Shown here: one piece after another, positions 49,374 to 59,280 of the stretch
Layout: each line of letters opens with the position of its first letter
Numbering within the stretch: position 1 is the first letter of the stretch
From: Chloroflexota bacterium
GTDB lineage: Bacteria > Chloroflexota > UBA11872 > VXOZ01
DNA length: 64,000 nucleotides
NCBI GenBank assembly: GCA_012270555.1
Contig: JAAXIC010000017.1
Coordinates: 1 to 64,000 of the forward strand
Direction of reading: 5' to 3'
The notes under the pieces: model-generated
Seen by the model: only the letters and a program-made list of their open reading frames with translations
Told to the model about the DNA's origin: nothing
Databases searched by the model: none
Translations under genes and position numbers: made by a program

Positions 49374-50801
49374 ATGAATCTGCACGCGAAGCGGCTTTCA
49401 CGCCGCCATGTCTTGGCCGGTTCAGGCGGCGCGCTGGCAGGGCTGGCACTAGCAGCCTGCGGCGCGGTGCCCGCGGCAACCACGGCAGAGGAAGAGCAAG
49501 CGGAAGCGCCGCAAGCAGAAGCACCGGCTCCGGAAAAAGAGGCCGTATACGTCTTGTTTGCCACGCATCCCTACTTCAGATTCCAGGAAGAAGAGGGCGT
49601 ATCCGCCGAGCTTGTCGCTGAATTCCGCGCGGAAAATCCCGATATCGACTTTGACGTAAATCCGCCGTCGACGAGTTCGAGCGAACGGTACGCCGCGTTT
49701 CGCACGGCGTTTGCCGCCAACACCCCTCACGACCTCAGTTCGTGGGGCGAATGGCACGCCATCGAGTTGGGCGCGCTCGGTCAGGCACGGGGCCTCAACG
49801 ACGTCGTCAAGAGCTCCAATGTCGATATGGAAGACATCTGGACGAGCCTGACCGAAAACATGGTCTGGAGCAAGGACGGCCAGCTTTACGGCTTCCCGTA
49901 CGGCCCCGACCTGCGCGTACTCTACATGCACGACGGTATCTTTCTGGAAAACGGCCTCGACCCGGACAACGGCCCAGAGTCCTGGGACGACCTGGAAGAG
50001 GTCATCCAAAAAACAATGCGCAAGGATGCGGCGGGTAATCTGATTGTAGCGGGCTTCCCGCCCGAATGGGGCAGCGGCGGCCGCTACCAGTGGATTACGC
50101 CGCTCCTGCAACTTGGCGGCAAGCGCATCAGCGACGACTTGTCCAGTGCGGCGCTGAATAGCCCGGAAGGCGTCGCGGCGCTCACGTGGGTCAAGAAGAT
50201 AAACGACCTGCAAGGCGGTTGGGACGCCCTTGGCACGCTATACGGCACTGCCCGGCCTTCCGGGAGTCCGCGGGGCGCGGCTCTCGTCAACGGCTTTGCC
50301 GCCACGATGTACGCGACGTACTCCACACGCAAGGCGGAAATCTACCCGATCGATGAAAACTTCGAGTTTAGTATCATCGAACATCCCAAACCGCCGGACG
50401 CCGTGCGCCAGGCGAGCTGGAGCGGCCACCATATTTGGATCATGTCGTCGTGGACGACCGTGCCCGAAGAGGCCTTCGCGTGGATCGAGTTCGTCTCGCG
50501 TCCCGAAAACAATCTGCGCTGGGCTAAGGCGTGGGACCGGGTACCCATCCGGCTCTCGGTCGCGAACTCGACGGAATTCACTGAAGGCGATCCGTTCCTG
50601 GAACATCAGAGCTATCAGATTCCGTTCCGCGCGTCCCACTCGCTGCCAATTCCCGGCGCCGACGAGATGCGTACGGCGCTGTCACAGTTCTTGCCCGATG
50701 TCATGGCAGGCAATATCACCATCCAAGAAGGCCTGGCAAACGTCGAGCAGGAGTGGAACAACATTATCGCCAAGTGGCAGGAGTTGGTGGGAGGCTGGTA
50801 A
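49374..50801 (+). CDS. Extracellular solute-binding (sugar-type) lipoprotein, Tat-like signal
   Basis: MNLHAKRLSRRHVLAGSGGALAGLALAACGAV twin-Arg-like leader plus lipobox; family-1 solute-binding-like body. Confidence 0.88.
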   Translation: MNLHAKRLSRRHVLAGSGGALAGLALAACGAVPAATTAEEEQAEAPQAEAPAPEKEAVYVLFATHPYFRFQEEEGVSAELVAEFRAENPDIDFDVNPPSTSSSERYAAFRTAFAANTPHDLSSWGEWHAIELGALGQARGLNDVVKSSNVDMEDIWTSLTENMVWSKDGQLYGFPYGPDLRVLYMHDGIFLENGLDPDNGPESWDDLEEVIQKTMRKDAAGNLIVAGFPPEWGSGGRYQWITPLLQLGGKRISDDLSSAALNSPEGVAALTWVKKINDLQGGWDALGTLYGTARPSGSPRGAALVNGFAATMYATYSTRKAEIYPIDENFEFSIIEHPKPPDAVRQASWSGHHIWIMSSWTTVPEEAFAWIEFVSRPENNLRWAKAWDRVPIRLSVANSTEFTEGDPFLEHQSYQIPFRASHSLPIPGADEMRTALSQFLPDVMAGNITIQEGLANVEQEWNNIIAKWQELVGGW

Positions 50802-50811
50802 AGCGAATCAA

Positions 50812-50841
50812 GCGGCGAGGCGGCCGCGGCCGCCTCGCCGC
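50812..50841. terminator. Perfect 30-nt GC-rich palindrome downstream of the solute-binding protein
   Basis: GCGGCGAGGCGGCCGCGGCCGCCTCGCCGC; followed by CTTTGCC. Confidence 0.65.
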
Positions 50842-50994
50842 CTTTGCCGACGTTGAAGCGGTAAGATCGTTTCAAGTGTTTGCGGTGCAGGTCACGCGCT
50901 TGTAACGCCGCTTGCGGACAGCAGACTTTTCTGGCCGCATGGCTGCGCATCTGTTGAGCCCGGTAGGAGTCGGAACGTAAAAGGATCAAGCGCC

Positions 50995-51795
50995 GTGATC
51001 ATCGACGTGCACGTACACCCCCACGTTTCGCGCCGGTTGGACGACTTTGCCGAGCTTATGGCGATTGCGCAGCAATTCGACGTGCACCTTGTCACGTATT
51101 CCGTGCGACCGGTGACGGCGGCGAACAACCACGAGTATCCCTCGCCGGAGAACATCCGCGCCTGCAACGATCAGACGTTCATGCTTATGCAGCGCCATCC
51201 TGACCGCGTGCACGGGTTTACCTACGTAAATCCAGGTCACGCGCGGGAGGCGTGTGAGGAGCTCGACTTCCGGCTGCGGGAACAGCACTTCGTGGGGCTC
51301 AAGCTCTGGGTGGCCGTGCCGTGTGTGGACCCACGTCTGGATGCGCTCATGGAGATTAGCGCCCACTACCGTGTGCCGGCGTTGCAGCATACGTGGTTCA
51401 AAGCTACCAGGCAGAAGACAGGAGAGTCGCCGCCAGCCATGGTGGCCGCGCTGGCCAAGCGCCATCCGCGCACGACGATCATCGCGGCGCATGCCGGTGG
51501 CGATTATGAGTACGGCGCAAAGACATTTCGCTCGTGCGAAAACGTCTTGCTCGACATTGGCGGTAACGAATGCAACGCGGGCTACGTGGAAATCCTGGTG
51601 AATCACGTCGGCGCCGACCGTGTGATCTTTGGCACCGATATGCCCGGGCGCTCCTTTTCCTCCCAGTTGGCGAAGGTGTTGGGAACTGACCTATCCGCAG
51701 AGGAGAAGCACAAGATACTCTACGGGAACATGGCGAGCGTGCTGGCGCAAACCAAGACGATAGGTGATCCCTCGGTCTTTGCAGCGCAGAGTTGA
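50995..51795 (+). CDS. Amidohydrolase family protein
   Basis: MIIDVHVHPHVS, FVGLKLWVAVPC, TTIIAAHAGGDYEYG, RVIFGTDMPGRS. Confidence 0.88.
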   Translation: MIIDVHVHPHVSRRLDDFAELMAIAQQFDVHLVTYSVRPVTAANNHEYPSPENIRACNDQTFMLMQRHPDRVHGFTYVNPGHAREACEELDFRLREQHFVGLKLWVAVPCVDPRLDALMEISAHYRVPALQHTWFKATRQKTGESPPAMVAALAKRHPRTTIIAAHAGGDYEYGAKTFRSCENVLLDIGGNECNAGYVEILVNHVGADRVIFGTDMPGRSFSSQLAKVLGTDLSAEEKHKILYGNMASVLAQTKTIGDPSVFAAQS

Positions 51796-51966
51796 CATTG
51801 GAGCGGTTAGATCCTGTTCGGCTAGGATGCAACCAGGCAATGAGGCATCTCGCCCAACGGAAGGCCGTGATCTTAGTCCATGTACCTTAGATTCTGCGAA
51901 CACAGTTCGACGCTGCGCTCGAAATGACATAGAGAGAATACAAAGGATCGAACTTGGAATACTCTA

Positions 51967-52782
51967 ATGCCCATCATTGACGTCCACGTCCATACCGATG
52001 TTGGCAAGTCGCTCGATGACTTTGCGGAGCAGATCGCAATTGCGGAGCAATTCGACGCGGTGCTCGTGACGTATGCCATCCGGCCGGTGGCGGATGCGTC
52101 ACGTCATTCGTTTCCGACAGCGGAATTCTGCGCACGGTCCAACGACGAAACGTATGAACTCATGCGGCGCTATCCTGAGCGGGTACGCGGTTTCTGCTAC
52201 GTGAACCCCTACCACGCTGATGCTGCGGCGACGGAGTTGGAGTGGCGTCTGGCGACGCAAGGCTTTGTGGGACTGAAGCTCTGGCATGCGCTGCCGTGCG
52301 ACGACCCCCGGGTAGACCGCATGGTGGAAATCTGCGAACACTACCGCGTGCCTGCCTTGCAGCACACGTGGCTCAAGGCAGGCGGGCTGGGGTACGGGGA
52401 ATCGCCGCCGGAAATGGTGGCGGACCTGGCGCGCCGCCACCCCAACGCAACCATCATCGCGGCCCATGCGGGCGGCGACTACGAGTACGGCGCCAAGGTA
52501 TTCCGCAGTACGCCAAACGTCCTGCTTGATATCGCGGGCAACGAGTGCAATGCCGGCGGCGTGCAGATACTTGTCGACCACGCCGGGTCTGAGCGCGTGA
52601 TCTTCGGTACCGACATGCCCGGTCGCTCGTTTCCGTCACAGCTTGCGAAAGTGATCGGCACGCGGCTGTCAAGTGAGGACAAAGAGAAGATCCTCTACGG
52701 TAACATGGCGCGCGTATTGGCAGCGTGCAAGACGACGCAGCGTGGAACTGCCGTGATTCCCTCTCCCGGGGGAGAGGGTTAG
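51967..52782 (+). CDS. Amidohydrolase family protein (paralog of 50995..51795)
   Basis: MPIIDVHVHTDVGKSLDDFAEQIAIAEQFD, ATIIAAHAGGDYEYGAKVFRS, RVIFGTDMPGRSFPSQLAKVIG. Confidence 0.88.
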   Translation: MPIIDVHVHTDVGKSLDDFAEQIAIAEQFDAVLVTYAIRPVADASRHSFPTAEFCARSNDETYELMRRYPERVRGFCYVNPYHADAAATELEWRLATQGFVGLKLWHALPCDDPRVDRMVEICEHYRVPALQHTWLKAGGLGYGESPPEMVADLARRHPNATIIAAHAGGDYEYGAKVFRSTPNVLLDIAGNECNAGGVQILVDHAGSERVIFGTDMPGRSFPSQLAKVIGTRLSSEDKEKILYGNMARVLAACKTTQRGTAVIPSPGGEG

Positions 52783-52883
52783 GGTGAGGGGGAGGAGTTG
52801 TGGTGAAGTGACGGTAACCCCCTCATCCCGGCCCTCTCCCACAGGAGAGGGAGTCAAACACGTGAAGCGAGGGACTATGCGAT

Positions 52884-53654
52884 ATGATCGATAGCAATGC
52901 CTACGTCGGTGAGTGGCCGTTTCGGCGGCTGCCTTATTCCCAGCCTGATAGACTGCTGCGGAAGATGGATGATCTCAGCATCGAGAAAGCCGTGGTTTCA
53001 CGTTTGGAAAACGTCTTCTTCAAAGACCTGCTTGTAGGCAATCGAGAGCTCCATGCCATAGTGCACGCACACGCGGACCGCTTCATCCCCGCCTACACCA
53101 TCAACCCCGGGTATCCGGGATGGGATGAAGACCTGGAAATTTGCCTCGATGAACTTGGCGCTCGCAACCTGCGGCTGCACCCCAATTACCATGGCTACGA
53201 ACTGCTGGGGCAGGAGAACCTGCGCTTGCTGGAGATCGCGCGCGAACGTGATTTGCTCGTCATAATTGCCATCGGCCTCGAAGACGTGCGGCATCACCAC
53301 CGGTTGGTGGTAGTGCCGGATGTTGGGGCCGGGGACATTGCGCAGACAGTCAATGCCTTTCCGCAGGCGCGGTTTCTCGTCGCCGGCGGGCGGTTTGGGG
53401 AGGTTACGAGCATTTGGCGCAGCGTCGACAAGCGCGAGAACCTGTATGTTGAGAATAGCCGCGTGCAAGGACCCATTCACGACGTCGCCAAGCTCTGCAA
53501 CACAATCGGGCCGGACCATGTGCTCTTCGGCTCCAACGCGCCGCTGCACTATCATGAATCGGCGAAGCTCAGTATAGAGACCGAGACGCAGATTACAGAC
53601 GCGGAAAAGCAGAGGCTCTTCCGCGAGAACGCGGCGCGGTTGTTCAATGTGTGA
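52884..53654 (+). CDS. Amidohydrolase family protein
   Basis: MIDSNAYVGEWPFRRLPY, NLRLHPNYHGYEL, VLFGSNAPLHY. Confidence 0.78.
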   Translation: MIDSNAYVGEWPFRRLPYSQPDRLLRKMDDLSIEKAVVSRLENVFFKDLLVGNRELHAIVHAHADRFIPAYTINPGYPGWDEDLEICLDELGARNLRLHPNYHGYELLGQENLRLLEIARERDLLVIIAIGLEDVRHHHRLVVVPDVGAGDIAQTVNAFPQARFLVAGGRFGEVTSIWRSVDKRENLYVENSRVQGPIHDVAKLCNTIGPDHVLFGSNAPLHYHESAKLSIETETQITDAEKQRLFRENAARLFNV

Positions 53655-53711
53655 CTTCGCCTCATTGGAACGCGGATATGTAGCACGTTAGACACTAGGA
53701 TGATCCGGTAG

Positions 53712-53730
53712 CGCAGGTTTGCAACCTGCG
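53712..53730. repeat. Dispersed palindromic repeat family D copy
   Basis: CGCAGGTT-TGC-AACCTGCG. Confidence 0.7.
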
Positions 53731-53804
53731 TCTTAATCGCCATAGACAGTTGTGAGAAGTTCACAGGATAGCTTCAATTGCCCGTGATAGTGGATGGCGA
53801 AGTG

Positions 53805-53828
53805 GCGGGGGACAAGCCCCCGCGCTAC
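53805..53828. repeat. Dispersed repeat family B copy
   Basis: gcgggggacaagcccccgcgctac. Confidence 0.7.
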
Positions 53829-53852
53829 ATTCTTTGAGGGAGTAGCCCTTTA

Positions 53853-55871
53853 GTGAGTGATAACGAGAATACAGTACCGCCAGCGCCGCAGAACCAGGGT
53901 GTCACAGACGGTGTGCAGATCACGGCGGAGGCAGCCGATGCGGCGCTGAAGACCGAGCTTGGCACATGTGTGCTCGATCCTGACGGCCCGGTGGTCGCGG
54001 GCGCGTTTGGCACGTGGACGATTACCTACACGGCCGGGAGCGCCGGCATCGCGCCCGGTGGGGGTATCGCCGTCGTCCCGCCCTGTGTGCACAGCGTGCG
54101 GTGGCGGCTGGGTCACGTCACAGCGACGACAACCGGCCGGTGTGGGGTTGCCGTGAGCCTGCGTAACGACTATCCACTCAAATACCACCACGCGCAGTTT
54201 CCGATCGTGTTTGTCACCGTGGAAGGCGCCGCGCTGCAGCCGGGTGAAGAGATCGCAGTGACCATCGGTGATGCCGGCTCGTTCATTCCCGGCTTTTATG
54301 AACGCGCGCGTGCGCAGGAAGTTGCTATGCATGAGATGCACTTCCAGGTACTAGTGGATGTGCTCGGCAATGCCAGCTATAGCAATCCGCGCTATCCCGG
54401 CGGCGAACCGAAAGGGTATCGGCTGCTGCCGGAGTTGCCGGTGGTGGACGTGGTCGCGGGGCCGCCCGCACGCTTGGGCGTGGTAGCTCCGGCCACGGTT
54501 GCTGCCGGCGAACAATTCTCTGTGCTGGTGCGGGTTGAGGATGCGTTTGGCAACGTCAGTAGGGACTTTGCAGGCGATGTCGCACTTGGCGTGCAGCCGC
54601 CGGGCGGCATCAGCGCGCCTGCACCCTGCCACATGACAGCGAACGACGGCGGCACGGCGCGGATCGGCCCATTTATCGTTGCCAGAAATGCGGCAGGTCC
54701 GGTCACGGTTACGGCTGCGGCGTGGGAAGCTGGTATATCCGGTGTCAGCAATCCGATTGACGTGGTAGAGGCAAGCAGCGACCGCATCTTCTTTGGCGAC
54801 CTGCACACCCACGCTCCCCGTGCCCTTGATCCCGGCCACCGCCCCCACGGGCCCTTCATGGCGCATGGCGTCGGCACGTATGCGGAAGCTTTTCGCTACG
54901 CCCGCGACGTTTCCGGCCTGGACTGCGTCGGCGTGGCCTGGTTTCCGCCGCCGCAGAACATCGAGGCCATTTGGTCTGTGCCACGGGTGGACGACTGGGA
55001 AGAATATCAGGCGATCATCGCGGATTTCCATGAACCGGGTGCGTTCGCGCCGTTAGTCGCAATTGAACTCAACGATCCCACCGCCGGACACAGAGTCATC
55101 CTCTATCCGGACGAGGGCAAACGAGTTACGACCAGCAAGATCGAGAAGATTTGGCCGGCGCTGGAGGGTACCGGCGCGGTAGTGGTGCCGCACCATATCA
55201 ATGTGTCGTCCGAGGGCGGCTATCAGAACTGGCGGGTGCAGGACTGGCAGCGCCACAACCCTCAGTACCAGACGGTATTGGAAATAGCGCAAAACCGCGG
55301 CGCGTTCGAGACCGATGCGCCCGGCGGCGCTACGCTGATCGGTGGCGGCGGCGCCTCGGCGCAGGATGCCTTGGCGCTCGGTCACCGCCTCGGCTTTGTA
55401 GGCGGCACCGACAGTCACCACGCCCAGCCCGGCAGGAACACCTGCTCCATGGCCGGCGTTGACTTCCACGACCACAAGACTGGCGGCCTCACCGCCGTCA
55501 TTGCCCCGGAACTTACCCGCGAGGCGATCATTCAAGCGCTCAGGGAACGCCGCTGCTATGCCACCACCGGCGCGCGCATTGTGCTTGACTTCTGTATAGA
55601 CGGCCACGGCATGGGTGAGGAGTTCACGGCGACCACATCTGAGGTGGCGGTGACGGCGCGTGTGCTCGGCACGGCTGAGATTGAACGACTGGAAGTGGTC
55701 TGCAACGGCGATATTGTTCTCGAGCAACCTGGGATTGGTCGTGTCGCCGAGATTGATGAATCGCTAGCACTACAAGGTGGCCAGACCTCCTATTACTATC
55801 TGCGCGTAACCCAGACTGACGGCCACGTCGCCTGGTCGAGCCCGATTTGGGTGTCGCCGCCGCAGCATTGA
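53853..55871 (+). CDS. DUF3604-like (PHP-type) protein with Ig-like/adhesion-type N-terminus
   Basis: FFGDLHTHAPRALDPGH, VVVPHHINVSSEGGYQNW, FVGGTDSHHAQPGR, RRCYATTGARIVLDF, YYYLRVTQTDGHVAWSSPIWV. Confidence 0.82.
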   Translation: MSDNENTVPPAPQNQGVTDGVQITAEAADAALKTELGTCVLDPDGPVVAGAFGTWTITYTAGSAGIAPGGGIAVVPPCVHSVRWRLGHVTATTTGRCGVAVSLRNDYPLKYHHAQFPIVFVTVEGAALQPGEEIAVTIGDAGSFIPGFYERARAQEVAMHEMHFQVLVDVLGNASYSNPRYPGGEPKGYRLLPELPVVDVVAGPPARLGVVAPATVAAGEQFSVLVRVEDAFGNVSRDFAGDVALGVQPPGGISAPAPCHMTANDGGTARIGPFIVARNAAGPVTVTAAAWEAGISGVSNPIDVVEASSDRIFFGDLHTHAPRALDPGHRPHGPFMAHGVGTYAEAFRYARDVSGLDCVGVAWFPPPQNIEAIWSVPRVDDWEEYQAIIADFHEPGAFAPLVAIELNDPTAGHRVILYPDEGKRVTTSKIEKIWPALEGTGAVVVPHHINVSSEGGYQNWRVQDWQRHNPQYQTVLEIAQNRGAFETDAPGGATLIGGGGASAQDALALGHRLGFVGGTDSHHAQPGRNTCSMAGVDFHDHKTGGLTAVIAPELTREAIIQALRERRCYATTGARIVLDFCIDGHGMGEEFTATTSEVAVTARVLGTAEIERLEVVCNGDIVLEQPGIGRVAEIDESLALQGGQTSYYYLRVTQTDGHVAWSSPIWVSPPQH

Positions 55872-55965
55872 AGATGCCTCCGTTCGAAAGAAACTGCCCG
55901 GTCTTTGACGCCTCTAACTAGGCGCTATCATGTAACGGCGCATTGGAAGAACGCGTGGTAAGATA

Positions 55966-56460
55966 GTGAGCAATGTGGCGAAACAGGACGCCAAAGTTAC
56001 GATTAGACGTGCGGTCGAGGCGGATCGAGCTACCCTGATCAAGCTCATTGTGCGTGCATACGAAGACGTGCGCGAGCGGCAATCCGGTGAAGTTCTGGCA
56101 AGGATTTGGAATGACTGGAAAGCCAATCACGTCTGCTCAATTGATGTCGACCGGGTGATCCTCGCCGAGTTGGCAGGCAAAGAGGTTGGCTTTGCATCCT
56201 ATAGAGTAAACGCCGCAACGGGAATTGGAATCGTGGATGACAACGCGGTGTTGCCGGAGTATCGCGGTCGCGGCATCGGCGCGCAGCTTCTCGTGCGAAT
56301 ACTCCAGCTAATGGAGGATGCTGGGATGGAGTTTGCCCAGGTGTCAACCGGACTGGAAATCTCGTATATGTCTGCCCGACGAATGTACGAACGGCAAGGA
56401 TTTGTGCCGCTCCACCGCAGTGTTACGTATATCAAGAAGCTTACGCAGAATGCCGGATGA
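55966..56460 (+). CDS. GNAT family N-acetyltransferase (1 of 3)
   Basis: VTIRRAVEADRATLIKLIV, NAVLPEYRGRGIGAQLLVRIL, ARRMYERQGFVPL. Confidence 0.9.
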   Translation: MSNVAKQDAKVTIRRAVEADRATLIKLIVRAYEDVRERQSGEVLARIWNDWKANHVCSIDVDRVILAELAGKEVGFASYRVNAATGIGIVDDNAVLPEYRGRGIGAQLLVRILQLMEDAGMEFAQVSTGLEISYMSARRMYERQGFVPLHRSVTYIKKLTQNAG

Positions 56461-56954
56461 TGGAAGCAACCCAAGTGAGCATTAGACAGGCTGTCGAAGC
56501 TGACCGAGAAACTCTAACCGAACTCATCGTTGCCGCTTTTGCGGATGTAACCGTTTTGCGCTGGCGAGAAGAAAGATTTGGCATCATCGGCGGACGCAGG
56601 TGGGAGGATTGGGAAGCCGATCTCATGCGCACTGTTGATCTGAAGTGGGTCATCATCGCCGAAGAGGCAGGCAGGGCAGTGGGGTTCGCGACCTACGAAC
56701 TGAACGACGCGACTCGCATCGGAAACGTGAGTGACAATGCCGTCTTGCCGGAATATCGTGGTCGCGGCATTGGCGGAAAGCTTCTCGAGTGTGTTCTCCG
56801 GCTGATGGAGGAGGCGGGCATGGAGTTTGCCCAAGTGTCGACGGGACTGAATGACGCTTACGCGCCTGCCCGCCGCATGTACGAGCGGCAGGGATTCGAG
56901 CCGCTCAACCGCAGTGCTCTCTACATGAAGAATCTGGCACAGAATTTCGCATGA
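56457..56954 (+). CDS. GNAT family N-acetyltransferase (2 of 3)
   Basis: VSIRQAVEADRETLTELIVAAFADV, NAVLPEYRGRGIGGKLLECVL; 4-nt overlap with neighbours. Confidence 0.9.
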   Translation: MMEATQVSIRQAVEADRETLTELIVAAFADVTVLRWREERFGIIGGRRWEDWEADLMRTVDLKWVIIAEEAGRAVGFATYELNDATRIGNVSDNAVLPEYRGRGIGGKLLECVLRLMEEAGMEFAQVSTGLNDAYAPARRMYERQGFEPLNRSALYMKNLAQNFA

Positions 56955-57460
56955 CGATGAACGCCGCTGAAATAACGCTCCGAACCGCCATTGAAGCGGA
57001 TCGCGAGACCCTAATAGACCTAATAGTACAAGGTTTTGCGGATGTCACGGTCAATCGCTGGCGCGAGGAGCGCTACGGCATCATTGGTGGGCGCACGTGG
57101 GACGAGTGGAAAGCCGACGACATGCGCACGATTGACATTAATAACGTGGTAATTGCGGAGACAGACGGCAAAGCGGTTGGCTTTGCTACCTTTCACGTCA
57201 ACGAAAGGACGCGAATTGGGACGGTGGGCAATAATGCCGTATTGCCGGAATATCGGGGTCGCGGCATCGGCGGGCAGCTAGATGCACGCGTATTGGAGCT
57301 CATCGCGGAGGCGGGCATGGAGTTTGCCCAGGTCTCGACGGGGCTTGAAGATTGCTACGAGCCCGCCCGCCGCATGTACGAGCGGCAAGGCTTCAAGGAG
57401 CTCAACCGTAGCATTGTCTACATGATGAGACTGAGCGACCGTTTGGAGCGATTTGAATAA
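56951..57460 (+). CDS. GNAT family N-acetyltransferase (3 of 3)
   Basis: ITLRTAIEADRETLIDLIVQGFADV, NAVLPEYRGRGIGGQLDARVL. Confidence 0.9.
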   Translation: MTMNAAEITLRTAIEADRETLIDLIVQGFADVTVNRWREERYGIIGGRTWDEWKADDMRTIDINNVVIAETDGKAVGFATFHVNERTRIGTVGNNAVLPEYRGRGIGGQLDARVLELIAEAGMEFAQVSTGLEDCYEPARRMYERQGFKELNRSIVYMMRLSDRLERFE

Positions 57461-57508
57461 CCGATGGTGGCGAGTGAACTTGGTAAAGTGCTCGCCCGAG
57501 ATTTGAAC

Positions 57509-57537
57509 GCCCTTCGACAGGCTCAGGGCGAACGGAG
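57509..57537. repeat. Dispersed palindromic repeat family C copy
   Basis: cgcccttcgacaggctcagggcgaacgg. Confidence 0.7.
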
Positions 57538-57585
57538 TTCCTGATTGATAGAAATTCAGCGAACACCCTCTAAGATAGAGAGGAA

Positions 57586-59100
57586 ATGAGCATCGGAATG
57601 GAATACAAGATTCTCTGGGGCGACATTCACAACCACAACACCGTAGGCCTGTTTCACTACACCAAAGGCACGTTGGAACGGGCCATTGACATGGCGCAGA
57701 GCCATCTCGACTTCTTTGCCTTCACCGGCCATGCCCAGTGGCACGATATGCCGGAAATGCCGAATAACCGGCACGAACAGTGGCAAGAGGGCTTTGACCG
57801 CCACAGGGAAGTCTGGCCTAGAACCAAGCAGTTGATCAAGGAGGCCACGGACCCGGGGCGCTTTGAGGCGTTCCTGGGTTACGAGTGGCACTCCGCCGGC
57901 TTTGGCGACCACTGCGTGATCTACAAGGAAGACGGCCCGTTGCAGTTCGCCAACCACGTGCGCGAGATTCAGGAGCACGCCCGTCGCAGCGGCGCACTGC
58001 TGGTGCCGCATCATCCCGGCTACATGCGCGGGTTCCGCGGCGCCAACTGGGACTGGCTCGATGAATCGGTGTCTCCCATCGTGGAGATAATCTCAGAGCA
58101 CGGCGGTGCGGAGCGCGATCGCGGCCGGTTTGCGTATACGCGGCACGGTCTGGGACCGCGCGTCACCATAAATACCATCCAGCACGCGCTCGCCCTGGGT
58201 CATCACGTGGGCTTTACCGGTTCCTCAGACGACCATCAGGCCCATCCGGGCGCCTACAACGAGGGCCAGGTGGCGGTACTGGTGCCGGAGTTCACGCGGG
58301 AGGCGATATGGGACGCGCTGTGGAGCCGCCGGTGTTACGCGGCTTCCGGCGACAAGATCGAACTCGACTTCCGCATCAACGGGCAACCGATGGGCTCCAT
58401 GCTGCCTGCCACGAGCGAGCGTGAGATCGCCGTCAACGTGCGCGGCTGGGACGAGATAGAGAAGGTGGAGGTCATCAAGAACAACCGCGTCATCCACCGG
58501 CACTTCCCGGCTGATCACGAGCCGGCTGAGGGGTATCCCTGGTCGCGGCGGCATCGCTGCCGTGTCGAAGTGGGTTGGGGGCCCTGGTCGGCGTTCGGCA
58601 AGCCGCGCATCGCCGAGTGGGATCTCACCGTGACGGTGGACGGCGCCCGCATCCACCAGGCCATGCCTTGCTTCCAACCGGGACCGTTCCATGAGGAGAA
58701 GCGCAGCCGCATTCTGGAATCAACTGCCTCGACGTGCAGGTTTCAAACCTATACATCGCTGGCTGAATGCCTCAACGATTGCCCGCAGAACTCCGTGGTG
58801 TTGGATGTTGAAGGGCCGCCGTCAGCTACGATTACTTTGTCCTTCACTAAGCCAATGGTGCGCACCGAAGCGTACACGCTGGAGGAAGCTTCCAAGAATG
58901 CGATCACGGATTTGACCACCGGCTTTCCTTCCGATTCGTTTCTAATTCATCGACTCGTACCGGACGAATTGGCTACCGCTGAGTACGGTCTCGTCGACAC
59001 TCCGAGCGAGGATCGGGCGGAAGACTATTACTACCTGCGCGCGACGCAAGAGAATGGGCAGGTGGCGTGGTCGAGTCCGATCTGGGTGGCGAATGCATGA
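57586..59100 (+). CDS. DUF3604-like (PHP-type) protein
   Basis: ILWGDIHNHNTVGLFHYTKG, LVPHHPGYMRGFRG, GFTGSSDDHQAHPGAY, RRCYAASGDKIELDFRINGQPMG, YYYLRATQENGQVAWSSPIWV. Confidence 0.85.
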   Translation: MSIGMEYKILWGDIHNHNTVGLFHYTKGTLERAIDMAQSHLDFFAFTGHAQWHDMPEMPNNRHEQWQEGFDRHREVWPRTKQLIKEATDPGRFEAFLGYEWHSAGFGDHCVIYKEDGPLQFANHVREIQEHARRSGALLVPHHPGYMRGFRGANWDWLDESVSPIVEIISEHGGAERDRGRFAYTRHGLGPRVTINTIQHALALGHHVGFTGSSDDHQAHPGAYNEGQVAVLVPEFTREAIWDALWSRRCYAASGDKIELDFRINGQPMGSMLPATSEREIAVNVRGWDEIEKVEVIKNNRVIHRHFPADHEPAEGYPWSRRHRCRVEVGWGPWSAFGKPRIAEWDLTVTVDGARIHQAMPCFQPGPFHEEKRSRILESTASTCRFQTYTSLAECLNDCPQNSVVLDVEGPPSATITLSFTKPMVRTEAYTLEEASKNAITDLTTGFPSDSFLIHRLVPDELATAEYGLVDTPSEDRAEDYYYLRATQENGQVAWSSPIWVANA

Positions 59101-59280
59101 GGAAGGTTTTCGTAGCGTAACTCTGCAAGTCCTTGGAAAAAGAGGTGGCTAGTTGGGATTCACCCTCACCCCGGCTCTCTCCCTCGAGGGAGAGGGGGTT
59201 TCTTAGCTCCTGCTGGAGTTCTGTAGAGGTTTCACTTGGGGCATCCACAAGGGCTGCCCCTACCTACGAGAGAGTGACCA

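Noticed and set aside
49374-50801. Treating the Tat-type solute-binding protein as part of the upstream amino-acid ABC operon
   Set aside because: It resembles family-1 sugar-type binding proteins and lacks its own permease here; linkage is positional only.
52755-52855. Clustered inverted repeats (ccctctcccgggggagaggg and ccctctcccacaggagaggg) considered as CRISPR or a leader
   Set aside because: Only two imperfect purine/pyrimidine-rich palindromes without spacer periodicity; a similar one at about 59180 suggests another dispersed repeat.
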